The notes under the pieces are model-generated. The model had not been told where the DNA came from, made no database searches, and was given only the letters and a program-made list of their open reading frames with translations. Made by a program: the position numbers and the translations under genes. Source: an uncultured Eubacterium sp. (lineage in GTDB: Bacteria; Bacillota; Clostridia; Lachnospirales; Lachnospiraceae). From it: DNA of 42,186 nucleotides. The stretch spans positions 1 through 42,186 of the forward strand of contig CANDMV010000018.1 of assembly GCA_947385875.1 (NCBI GenBank). Reading direction: 5' to 3'. Positions 22,400 through 30,628 of the stretch are shown here, piece by piece (position 1 is the stretch's first letter; each line of letters begins with the position of its first letter).

Positions 22400-23200
22400 T
22401 AAAAGAAAAACATAATAATAATTCCATAACTTTATAATATTAATGAAAATTTATATTATTAAATTTTTATTTAATGATAAAAATAAGAGGTTTCCTAAAC
22501 AGATGTTTCAGAATATTCATACAACGAAGCTTGAAGATTTAATAAAGTGTAAAATTTTTTTGTTGACTATATGAAGAATAGATACCAGTTTATTTTTAAT
22601 CAAGAGGTAAATATAATCAATATCAATCAAATCTGTACAAGAATCTTATCGTAATCAGATGTATTTCTGCCAGGAAAATCAATAAAAGCGTAAAATTTAT
22701 AAGACAATATCTTAAAAAGAACATTAAAAAATTACAAATTAAAATATAAAGTTTATGTAAATTTTCTTTGATTTTTATTTTTATATTTTCTAAAAATTTG
22801 TTAGTTAGCAAATTCAAGAGCAGAAACTTAAAACAATAGAATATTATAAAAAAAATAAAATCAAACTAAATATATATAATTTGAGAAAATAAATAAATTT
22901 TACTGATTATAATTATATAAAAATGCGTACAAAAATAGAATAAAATCATATTCAAAATTAATTAATTATTTTTTTTAGAAATAATGTAGTTATTTTTTAA
23001 ATAATATAATAGAACTAAAAAAATAAACCAAAGAAATTAACACTGTTTTATTGTATAAATGCAAAAATTATAATAGCATCATATTATAAAAAACATAACA
23101 TTACTAGGATAAATTATATAATATGCAAAAATATGCATAAAATAAAATGAGCTGGATAAAGTCAATTTTAATCATTAGCATTTGAAAAGTGAAATATTTG
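22400..23200. other. Extremely AT-rich non-coding tract
   Basis: About 800 bases without a credible gene. Two rows I counted (22861-22920 and 22921-22980) contain only 6 and 8 G or C out of 60. Only stop-rich frames are present. I see no hairpins, repeats or promoters that stand out from base composition. It may be decayed foreign DNA or a structural AT tract. Confidence 0.7.
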
Positions 23201-23204
23201 AAAG

Positions 23205-23430
23205 GTGAAAGAAGTTGATTTTTGTTGTGGTGCGTTTTGCGAACCAAATTTTCAATCCGTCAATGGTCTGATTTCCCGCAGCTCTGCTGAGAACAAATTT
23301 TTACCGAGTAAAGCGAGGTTGGGGCAAACACTCCGCAGTTCAACCATTTTGCAAATATTTGGTATCCAATTCTGTGAAGCTGGCATTGTGTTTTTACTAA
23401 AATGCTGTTACAATTAATATAAATAATAAC
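23205..23430. other. Normal-GC island without recognisable gene
   Basis: After the AT-rich tract the composition changes abruptly (for example GAGGTTGGGGCAAACACTCC). A 70-codon plus-strand frame is open here but has no ribosome site and a composition unlike a protein (many Cys and Ser). It is more likely a fragment of a repeat or dead gene. Downstream, at 23476-23515, an imperfect GGTTA...TAACC hairpin precedes the NfeD-like gene. Confidence 0.4.
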
Positions 23431-23557
23431 TTAGACTTAACGAATAAGCGATAGGGTTTTGAGTATCTATAAATTGGTTATGCAGCGGCAGCAGGCTGGA
23501 AGGCAGCTTGTAACCGTTCAATCAGCTTTGTTTATGATCTAGACAGGAGGTAATGAT

Positions 23558-24004
23558 ATGATTGATTTTATGTTATCACCAGTATTTATATGGCTGGTAT
23601 TAATGTGTATATTTATTATTGTAGAAATTATTACAGTCGGCCTAACGAGCATATGGTTTGCGGGAGGTGCATTGGCGGCTCTGCTTTCAGCAATCGTAGG
23701 GATGCCGCAGATCGTGCAGATTATCTTATTTTTTGCAGTATCTTTTATATTTATATTTTTTACGAGGCCATTTGCGCTAAAATTTGTAAAACCTCATAAT
23801 ATAAAAACAAATTATGAGGAAATTATAGGCAAGGAAGTGCAGGTCACTGACCGCATTGACAATCGGGCAGGTACGGGTACTGCCGTGTGTAACGGTCAGG
23901 AATGGACGGCAAGGAGTATGGAAGATGACATCATTATTGAAGTTGGAGAGTCTGTGCAAGTGATAGACATCAGAGGAGTAAAATTATTTGTAAGACCAAA
24001 ATAA
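23558..24004 (+). CDS. NfeD-like membrane protein
   Basis: 148 residues. Two or three hydrophobic segments in the first ~72 (FIWLVLMCIFIIVEIITVGL, FAGGALAALLSAIVG, IILFFAVSFIFIFF) are followed by a soluble OB-fold-like domain (about 88-147: IGKEVQVTDRIDN, GTAVCNGQEWTARS, VIDIRGVKLFVRPK). This is the short NfeD form that usually partners a flotillin/SPFH protein in membrane microdomains. No SPFH gene follows here; a patatin gene does. AGGAGG upstream of ATG 23558 supports the start. Confidence 0.85.
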   Translation: MIDFMLSPVFIWLVLMCIFIIVEIITVGLTSIWFAGGALAALLSAIVGMPQIVQIILFFAVSFIFIFFTRPFALKFVKPHNIKTNYEEIIGKEVQVTDRIDNRAGTGTAVCNGQEWTARSMEDDIIIEVGESVQVIDIRGVKLFVRPK

Positions 24005-24130
24005 TCAAGCAGCCATGTGGATGAGTTGTTATTGTCCGCATTTCGACTATCAATGAATTTGTTTCAATGAATCTTGTCGTTGAAGGTTTGTGTTTGGTGA
24101 AGAAATAAATTGAAATAGATGGAGGAAGTC

Positions 24131-24982
24131 ATGAAGCTAGGGATGACATTTGAAGGAGGAGCGAATAGAGCCATTTTTTCCTGCGGTGTGATAGATGCTT
24201 TTTTGGAAGAAGATCTTATGCCGGATTATTTTATCGGAGTATCAGCAGGAATTGCCTATGGGGTGTCATATTTATCGCGGCAAAAGGGGCGCAACTGGGA
24301 GATTACGGAAAAATACATTCATGATAAACGATACATGGGCATGCATCATTTATTTAATAAAGAGAAAAAGGCTTATTTTAATGTAGAATTTGTTTTTTCG
24401 GAAATACCGAATAAATTGGTGCCGTTTGATTATGATGCATTTGCGGGGTTTCCTGGAGAGGTTATAGCCGGTGTGACAAATATTCACAGCGGCAGGGCAG
24501 AGTATCTGCATGTGCCAAGAGGGCGTGCAATGAATGATTATCTGGTAGCCAGCTGTTCACTGCCGGTGCTGTTTCAGCCTGTTAAAATAGGAAAGCATTA
24601 TTATCTGGACGGTGCGATTGCGGACGCGATTCCTTATGAGCAGGCAATAAAATCCGGGTGTGATAAAAATATCGTAGTTTTGACCAGAAGCCGGGATTAT
24701 ATCAAAACGGCAGAGCGTATGGCTGGAGTCGCAGGAGCGTTGTATAAGCAGTATCCAAAACTTTTAGAGACACTAAAGAGCCGGACGAATCGTTATAATG
24801 CATGTATGAAAGATCTGCATAGGCTAGAGGAGGCTGGTGAATTGTTTGTGATTGCGCCAGATGATACCTTAGGTGTCGGTCGTGTGGAGTCTGACCAGAA
24901 AAAACTGCGCAGATTATATGACGAAGGATATCGGATTGCAAAAGAACAGATGCCTGCGTTGAAAACTTATTTGAATAAATAA
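24131..24982 (+). CDS. Patatin-like phospholipase
   Basis: 283 residues. The patatin dyad is visible: nucleophile Ser38 in GVSAG and Asp160 in DGA (YYLDGAIADAIP), with the oxyanion loop FEGGANRAIF at residues 7-16. Such enzymes hydrolyse acyl lipids in the cytoplasm. The form with FEGGANR and no signal peptide is common in Firmicutes. ATG 24131 is chosen because GGAGG (24121-24125) is five bases upstream; ATG 24119 precedes that site. Neighbour: a zinc-dependent phospholipase C-like gene follows, so two lipid hydrolases are adjacent, separated by an inserted element. Confidence 0.9.
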   Translation: MKLGMTFEGGANRAIFSCGVIDAFLEEDLMPDYFIGVSAGIAYGVSYLSRQKGRNWEITEKYIHDKRYMGMHHLFNKEKKAYFNVEFVFSEIPNKLVPFDYDAFAGFPGEVIAGVTNIHSGRAEYLHVPRGRAMNDYLVASCSLPVLFQPVKIGKHYYLDGAIADAIPYEQAIKSGCDKNIVVLTRSRDYIKTAERMAGVAGALYKQYPKLLETLKSRTNRYNACMKDLHRLEEAGELFVIAPDDTLGVGRVESDQKKLRRLYDEGYRIAKEQMPALKTYLNK

Positions 24983-25115
24983 AATAAGCCAGACTAGCTG
25001 CAGGTCCATATAATCAAAAATCTGCCTATTGCTTGTGAAGCAGGCTCAAATGAAGCGAATTATTTCATTACTTTGAAAATCCCATCGCGGGGGAGTTTTC
25101 ATTAGTATTATAACT

Positions 25116-25207
25116 TATACTGATGATCAGTAAAATTTGCCAACGACGCCGACTCACGAGTGCCAATATAAGAAGCTATATGGAAAATTTTATCGTTCGT
25201 GAGTATA
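25116..25207 (-). mobile_element. TATACT-end element, near full length
   Basis: 92 bp with inverted ends: TATACTGATGATCAGTAAAA at the left, and TATACTCACGAACGATAAAA read from the right. It is the most complete copy of the family found at 10329, 11061 and 29217, in reverse orientation. Translating through it would add about 30 spurious residues to the following gene, so the downstream start was moved to 25234. Confidence 0.75.
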
Positions 25208-25233
25208 TAAAAGAGGAAGGAAAGGTTGAACAC

Positions 25234-26229
25234 ATGCCGGGGTTTACGACACATTATTTATTTGGGGTAAAAAATGTTAAGCAGCTGAAAAATAAAGATG
25301 AATGCCAGATGTTATGTCAGAGTATTGATAACTACAGAACAGTGTTTCAATTAGGACTGCAGGGGCCCGACATATTTTTTTATCATCTGGCATCACAGTT
25401 AAAAAGAATCCGGCCTGGTTCTATTGTACATACGAGATCAACGGGTGATTTTTTAAGATGCCTGATGGAAGCGCCTGAATTGTTTTGGAAAGAGGGTGAG
25501 AAGCAGGCTGCGCAGGCATATGCAGCCGGATTTATTGGACACTATCTGCTGGATACACAGATGCATCCATATGTATATTGTATAACAGGAGTCGGAGATG
25601 AGCTGGAGAAAAAAGGTTACGCAGATCATATCGGGCTGGAATCAGATATTGATGCCTGCCTTTTGATGCGTTATAAGAAATGCCTGCCATCCAGATTTCC
25701 GTATGGCAGGACAATTATGTTTGATTCTGACACCCTACAGATGATTGCGACGGTATTATACTATGCATATAATGTGGTTTTTCCAGAATTGTCTCTTTCA
25801 AAAAGCTTTCTGGCCAGAGCCGTTCATTCTATGCAGTTTGGGACTATGCTCACATACAATCCGCATAATTACAAACGACAGGTTGTATCAAAGGTAGAAA
25901 ATTTTATTATGGGACATCCTGTGATCTCTACAGTAATTCCAACAGATCATCTGAAATGTTATGAAGATCCGCTGAATCTACAGCATAAGCAGTGGCATAA
26001 TCCTTGGAAAACGAGTATGTGTTCGACTGACAGCGTGCCTCAGATGATAAAAAAAGCCTCCGGAAAATACCAGAAGGCTTTAAAGTATCTAGACTATTTA
26101 TATCAGGCAGAACAGTTTGAAGAGGACTACGATAACCGACTGGAAGATCTGTGCCGATTTTTGGGACAAAAGTCCTTTCACAGCGGTTTAGACTGGATAT
26201 TGGGTGAAGAAATAAATTCTTCAATCTGA
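25234..26229 (+). CDS. Zinc-dependent phospholipase C-family protein
   Basis: 331 residues beginning MPGFTTHYLFG. Histidine and aspartate positions typical of the zinc-dependent PLC fold are visible: MPGFTTHY at the start, GLQGPDIFFYH (about 49-59) and GFIGHYLLDTQMHPYVY (about 106-122). There is no signal peptide, so it is probably cytoplasmic. ATG 25234 follows GAGGAAGGAAAGG; a longer frame upstream runs through an inserted repeat and is rejected. The 3' end overlaps the convergent dehydrogenase gene by 52 bp. Substrate is not established for this cytoplasmic subgroup. Confidence 0.82.
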   Translation: MPGFTTHYLFGVKNVKQLKNKDECQMLCQSIDNYRTVFQLGLQGPDIFFYHLASQLKRIRPGSIVHTRSTGDFLRCLMEAPELFWKEGEKQAAQAYAAGFIGHYLLDTQMHPYVYCITGVGDELEKKGYADHIGLESDIDACLLMRYKKCLPSRFPYGRTIMFDSDTLQMIATVLYYAYNVVFPELSLSKSFLARAVHSMQFGTMLTYNPHNYKRQVVSKVENFIMGHPVISTVIPTDHLKCYEDPLNLQHKQWHNPWKTSMCSTDSVPQMIKKASGKYQKALKYLDYLYQAEQFEEDYDNRLEDLCRFLGQKSFHSGLDWILGEEINSSI

Positions 26230-27137
26230 TGCCATACAATATCCATCAGGCGGCGTCGGGTTTCTACACCTGCCCAGGCAATATGCGGTGTAATTATCAG
26301 GCGGCTGCTGTCCTTGATGGATTTTAATGGATTGTTTTCGGCCATAGGTTCTGTACAGAGTACATCAAGTCCGGCAGCAGCTATTTCTCCAAGATTGAGC
26401 GCATCTGCCAGATCCTGTTCTACAACAATCGGGCCGCGGCCAAGATTTAAAAAGACAGCAGATTTTTTCATTCGCTCAAACGCTTCACGATTCATCAGGC
26501 CCTGCGTCTGTTCGGTCAGCGGAGCGTGGACAGAAATAATATCGGACTGTGATAATAAGGTCTCAAAGGAAACGCGCTCATAATCTGGATGATTATTTTT
26601 TCCCGTAGTAGAATAATAGATCACATGACATCCAAACATGGAAGCGATCTGGGCTACTCTTTGTCCGATTGCACCTAATCCGATAATTCCCCATGTCATG
26701 CCGTTCATTTCATGAAATACATTTGCGAAATGTGTAAAAGTCGTATTATTTACATATGCTTCGCTTTTTACGTAATCATCATAATATGGCAGCTTCTCTA
26801 ATAGGTAGAATAATAGTGCAAATGTATGCTGTGTGACACATTCTGTAGAGTAGCCTGCGACATTGCGCCATGCGATATTTTTCTGTGCCAGATATTCTTT
26901 GTCTAGGTTATTTGTCCCAGTAGCTGTGACACAGACCAGCTTTAGATGGGAAGCTTTGGATAGAGTATCTGCATTGACTGTCATTTTGTTTACGATAATA
27001 ATATCTGCATCAATAATCCGTTCCCGCATCTCATCTTCGGTAGAAAATCCGTAGATTGTAACGCTTCCTAGTTTATCAAAGCTGCTTAGATTGAGATCTT
27101 GGCCGATCGTGTCGGCATCCAGTAGTACGATATTCAT
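26178..27137 (-). CDS. D-2-hydroxyacid dehydrogenase (NAD-binding)
   Basis: 319 residues with the standard fold. The NAD motif GLGAIG is at 153-158, the substrate Arg at 234 (LGRGPIV), Glu at 263 (CTEP) and the catalytic His at 285 (TPHIAW). Such enzymes interconvert 2-keto and D-2-hydroxy acids, for example hydroxypyruvate or pyruvate, with NADH. AAGGAG nine or ten bases upstream of ATG 27137 supports the start. The last 52 bases overlap the 3' end of the PLC-family gene on the other strand. The exact substrate cannot be read. Confidence 0.92.
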   Translation of the reverse strand: MNIVLLDADTIGQDLNLSSFDKLGSVTIYGFSTEDEMRERIIDADIIIVNKMTVNADTLSKASHLKLVCVTATGTNNLDKEYLAQKNIAWRNVAGYSTECVTQHTFALLFYLLEKLPYYDDYVKSEAYVNNTTFTHFANVFHEMNGMTWGIIGLGAIGQRVAQIASMFGCHVIYYSTTGKNNHPDYERVSFETLLSQSDIISVHAPLTEQTQGLMNREAFERMKKSAVFLNLGRGPIVVEQDLADALNLGEIAAAGLDVLCTEPMAENNPLKSIKDSSRLIITPHIAWAGVETRRRLMDIVWHQIEEFISSPNIQSKPL

Positions 27138-27334
27138 AGAAAAGACTCCTTTCGTTAAAACAATTATTGTAATAGAATGCTGAATGGGTATAGTGTTTAA
27201 TAAATGAGCATTTTTTTCTTAAAAAAATAAAAATTATTAACCATTGTCGGCATATTCATGATACAATATTATCACTTATTCAGTTTAAGTACCAGATTTT
27301 ACCTTTAATATTAATAGATTAGCATTTGCAGATG

Positions 27335-27529
27335 GTTACAGTTCAGCCTTCGGCTTTACTGTAACTAAATCTAGCCCATTGGAAGTTCGCTTCGTGAAGG
27401 GATTCTAAGAGTCAGTAGCGCTTGTTCAGAACTGACCGAATCGGAAGGAAGAATGAATTCGCTCTTGACTCAATTTACGCTTTCTAACGCACCTTGCAGT
27501 AAATTCAGAGTACCGGGCTGGACTTTTAC
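27335..27529. mobile_element. 195-bp hairpin-ended element with 8-bp target duplication
   Basis: Exact TGCAGATG duplications at 27327-27334 and 27530-27537. The ends are inverted: GTTACAGTTCAGCC at the left; GTAAAAGTCCAGCC on the other strand at the right. The left end is itself a hairpin, GTTACAGT..AGCC/GGCT..ACTGTAAC. The interior resembles the 20220-20354 and 36237-36358 elements (AGCCCATTGGAAGTTCGC). It lies just upstream of the flippase gene, between divergently transcribed genes, where it could affect their promoters. No ORF. Confidence 0.88.
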
Positions 27530-27559
27530 TGCAGATGCAACTACGGGAGATACAACCAT

Positions 27560-29167
27560 ATGTCTGGAAAAAAGAAAAATATGCTGCTCCAGGGTGGAAT
27601 TTTGGCCGGAGCGGGTCTGATCACAAAAATAATCGGTTTTGTTTACCGCATTCCAATGAGCAATATGATGGGAGAGGAAGGAAATGGATTATATTCAGTA
27701 GCATTCGGGATCTATGGGATCGCATTGACCATATCTTCCTACAGCCTGCCGCTGGCAGTTTCGAAAATGGTGTCAGCCAGAGTTGCGAAGGCGGAATATC
27801 AAAATATGATAAAAATTGTGGCGAATGCGCTTGTATATGCGGTTGTTGCAGGGCTGATTGCTATGAATGTTCTTTTTTTTGGGGCTCATGCGCTGGAAGC
27901 ACTGTATCACAAGCCGGGGCTTGCAATGCCGCTTCGTGTGCTTGCACCAACTACTTTTGTGGTTGCTATGCTTGGTGTTTTTCGCGGGTATTTTCAGGGA
28001 CATGGGGATATGGTTCCCACATCTCTGTCACAGATTTTAGAGCAGATTGTTAATGCTGTTATCAGTGTAATTGCTACATGGTGGTTTACAAAGATTTATA
28101 TGGGCAAGGAGCAGGCAGCATCATTTGCAGCTGCAGGAGGTACGCTGGGAACATTGGCGGGCGCGTTAAGTGCAATGCTGTTTGTTGTATTTTTGTTTGT
28201 GGCTTCGCGTAAGCAGTATATGAGCCAGTTTCATCCAGATGAAAAGGTAGAGACTACAGAAAGTATATATAAAGCATTTTTTCTGACCGTAATACCAATT
28301 ATTTTGAGTCAGACAATTTATCAGATTGGCTATACGATTGATGATCTAATGTTCGGAAGGTTAATGCTTCTGCATGGATATACCGATCAGGTGGCTACTT
28401 CACTGCAGGGGGTTTTTAATACACAGTATAATCAGCTGGTAAATCTGCCGGTAGCAATAGCAACTGCGATGGCATCATCTACGCTGCCGAGTATCATGCT
28501 TTCAAGAATGCAGAATGATACCAATGCTGTGCATCAAAAAATCACGCAGATAATCAAAGTCAATATGGTCATCGCATTTCCGTCCGCAGTTGGCCTTGCT
28601 GTATTATCGGAACCGATTATGCAGATGATGTTTCCAAGACTGGTGACTTATCGGTCGCAGGCAGTTATGCTGTTGGCGGCAGGTTCAAGTGCTGTTGTGT
28701 TCTATGCTTTGTCAACACTGACCACTTCGATTTTGCAGGGAAGCAATTTTATGAGGCTGCCTGTGATACATTCTGGAATCTCATTAGGAATACATGTAGT
28801 CTTATTAGCAATTTTACTTGTCTTTACAGACTTAAATGTATATGCGCTGCTGATCTGCAATGTTCTTTTTCCGTTAATTGTGAGTGTGCTAAATTGCCGC
28901 TCAATAACTCATAAAGTGGGATATAGGTGGGAATTTAAGAATACATTTGTCAAGCCTATGATTGCTTCTGCTGCGATGGGAATCGTGGCTTTTGCAATGT
29001 ATCAGGTGCTTCATCAGGCGATTAACAATGTCTATGTGGTATCTGCGATTACGATCGCGGCAGCAGTGATTGTCTATGCTGTGATGATTTTGCAGATTAA
29101 TTGTTTTTCGGAAGACGAGTTAAGGGCCATTCCGGGTGGAAGTAAATTGGTGCATTTGATGCATTGA
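27560..29167 (+). CDS. MurJ/SpoVB-type polysaccharide flippase
   Basis: 535 residues with about 14 hydrophobic segments and the family start MLLQGGILAGAGLITKIIGFVYRIP. This is the MviN/SpoVB/YtgP branch of the MOP flippase superfamily. Members export lipid-linked wall precursors, either lipid II or spore cortex/polysaccharide precursors. Conserved polar and charged residues in helices (RIPMSNMMGEEGNGLYSVAFGIYG) are intact. GGGAGA ten bases upstream supports ATG 27560. In Bacillus a related gene (yabM) follows spoVT; here spoVT is three genes downstream. Confidence 0.88.
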   Translation: MSGKKKNMLLQGGILAGAGLITKIIGFVYRIPMSNMMGEEGNGLYSVAFGIYGIALTISSYSLPLAVSKMVSARVAKAEYQNMIKIVANALVYAVVAGLIAMNVLFFGAHALEALYHKPGLAMPLRVLAPTTFVVAMLGVFRGYFQGHGDMVPTSLSQILEQIVNAVISVIATWWFTKIYMGKEQAASFAAAGGTLGTLAGALSAMLFVVFLFVASRKQYMSQFHPDEKVETTESIYKAFFLTVIPIILSQTIYQIGYTIDDLMFGRLMLLHGYTDQVATSLQGVFNTQYNQLVNLPVAIATAMASSTLPSIMLSRMQNDTNAVHQKITQIIKVNMVIAFPSAVGLAVLSEPIMQMMFPRLVTYRSQAVMLLAAGSSAVVFYALSTLTTSILQGSNFMRLPVIHSGISLGIHVVLLAILLVFTDLNVYALLICNVLFPLIVSVLNCRSITHKVGYRWEFKNTFVKPMIASAAMGIVAFAMYQVLHQAINNVYVVSAITIAAAVIVYAVMILQINCFSEDELRAIPGGSKLVHLMH

Positions 29168-29216
29168 TGGAGCTAATGTACTGTCTTTTTGATATTTATG
29201 GTAAAAATATGATTAT

Positions 29217-29306
29217 TATACTCACGAGCGATAAAATTTTCCGTATAGTTTTCAGTATTGATGATCGGGAGTAGGCGTATTTGCAAATTTATTGCTCGTC
29301 AGTATA
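29217..29306 (+). mobile_element. TATACT-end element
   Basis: 90 bp: TATACTCACGAGCGATAAAA at the left and ATTGCTCGTCAGTATA at the right, with the GGCGTATTTGCAAATTTATT centre that matches the family. It lies between the flippase and DUF58 genes, 22 bases before ATG 29328. Confidence 0.7.
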
Positions 29307-29327
29307 TATAAATGAGGTTATTGATTT

Positions 29328-30446
29328 ATGGGAATTTTATATATTGCCTTTGGCGCCGCCTGTATCTATTTTTTACAGGCGGTTATTTATAAGAAATTGT
29401 GGAATAAAAATCTATCTGCTGCTGTCGAATTTAATCAGCACGCAATTACTGAACAGGAAGAAGGTGAATTGAGTGAGATCATTCTCAATCAGAAATGGCT
29501 GCCTCTGCCGATGCTTCGGGTAAAGTTTGAGGCTGACCGGCATCTGGACTTTATTCAGGAAGCAAATGTATCTGTTACAGACAGGTGCTATAAGCATGAT
29601 ATTTTTTCAGTGATGATGTATCAAAAAATTACAAGAAGATTAAAGTTTAAGGCGAATAGGCGTGGATTCTATGAAATAAAGCAGATTAATATGGATTCCA
29701 CAGATTTATTTATGGAAAAGCATCTGGATATGGATGTGGAGTGCAATGCCTATATCTATGTGTATCCAGGTCAGGCAGATCCCAGAAGGCTGTTAATACC
29801 TTTTCAAAAGATGATGGGAGAGCTTCTCACAAAGCGTTATACGTATGAGGATCCGTTTGAATTTCAAGGCATACGGCAATATGAGCCGTTTGACAATATG
29901 AGAGATGTAAACTGGAAGGCAACAGCCCGTTCGGGAGAACTGAGAACGAATGTTCATGGATTTACAATGCGTCAGGAAGTATGTCTGTTGCTGAACTTAG
30001 AATCTGAGACCTTGATGGATGACAAGGATCTAAAAGAAGAAAGCATACGGCTGGTAAATAGTCTTGCTGAGATGTTTCTGGCGCAGATAATCCCGGTAGG
30101 AGTGTATAGCAATGCACGGGATTTGGTGACTGGTAAGGAATTGATACTGCCGCAGGGAGGTGGAAGCCAGCATCTGACGCTGCTGCGTGAAAGACTGGCA
30201 AGGCTGGATTTATCGCAGCCTATGGAAGATTTTCATATTTTCCTAGAAAGATCTTTTGAAGAGAACAGGGATGGCATGTTATATGTATTGATTTCATCTT
30301 CACAAAGGCAGGAGGTTTCAAGAGCATTTGGGAGGTTGGCTGATAATAGTGCGAAAAGCTTATGGATGATTCCTATGCATTCATGGATGGAACAGAGAGA
30401 ATTTTCTAATGAGAATGTTTCTGTTATGCGGTGGGATGTAGAGTGA
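29328..30446 (+). CDS. DUF58-domain membrane protein
   Basis: 372 residues: one or two N-terminal membrane segments, a beta-rich region, then the DUF58 hallmark GIRQYEPFDNMRDVNWKATAR (about residues 184-204), followed by a von Willebrand A-like C-terminal part. DUF58 proteins normally occur with a MoxR-type AAA ATPase and a transglutaminase-like membrane protein; here only the membrane partner follows and no MoxR gene lies in the window. The family is linked to envelope or chaperone functions but has no fixed biochemical role. The stop codon is two bases from an inverted-repeat element. Confidence 0.85.
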   Translation: MGILYIAFGAACIYFLQAVIYKKLWNKNLSAAVEFNQHAITEQEEGELSEIILNQKWLPLPMLRVKFEADRHLDFIQEANVSVTDRCYKHDIFSVMMYQKITRRLKFKANRRGFYEIKQINMDSTDLFMEKHLDMDVECNAYIYVYPGQADPRRLLIPFQKMMGELLTKRYTYEDPFEFQGIRQYEPFDNMRDVNWKATARSGELRTNVHGFTMRQEVCLLLNLESETLMDDKDLKEESIRLVNSLAEMFLAQIIPVGVYSNARDLVTGKELILPQGGGSQHLTLLRERLARLDLSQPMEDFHIFLERSFEENRDGMLYVLISSSQRQEVSRAFGRLADNSAKSLWMIPMHSWMEQREFSNENVSVMRWDVE

Positions 30447-30447
30447 A

Positions 30448-30558
30448 GTTAAAGCAGGTCTTAACCTAATCCTTGCTTATCCAAATTGTGTGTTTGATGG
30501 GACAGATTTGTCTGACGATTTACGCTCGGCAAGGACGTTTAAGGCACGTGCTTTTAAC
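30448..30558. repeat. 111-bp inverted-repeat element
   Basis: Ends GTTAAAGCA and TGCTTTTAAC are inverted, and pairing resumes inward at TTAA and TCCTTGC/GCAAGGA. Size and GTTA ends fit the hairpin elements elsewhere in the window, but no 8-bp duplication is readable (flanks AGAGTGAA and AAACGAAA). It begins right after the DUF58 stop codon. Confidence 0.5.
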
Positions 30559-30628
30559 AAACGAAATCCATCGCTTATGGAGACTTTTTACTAAATGAAT
30601 GACATTTGCATATGAGAGGTAGATTGAA

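Noticed and set aside
23205..23417. 70-codon plus-strand ORF
   Set aside because: No ribosome binding site, atypical composition, and it sits in a stretch that looks like a repeat or dead sequence.
25123..25233. N-terminal extension of the phospholipase C-like gene
   Set aside because: It translates an inserted TATACT-family element; the good ribosome site is before ATG 25234.
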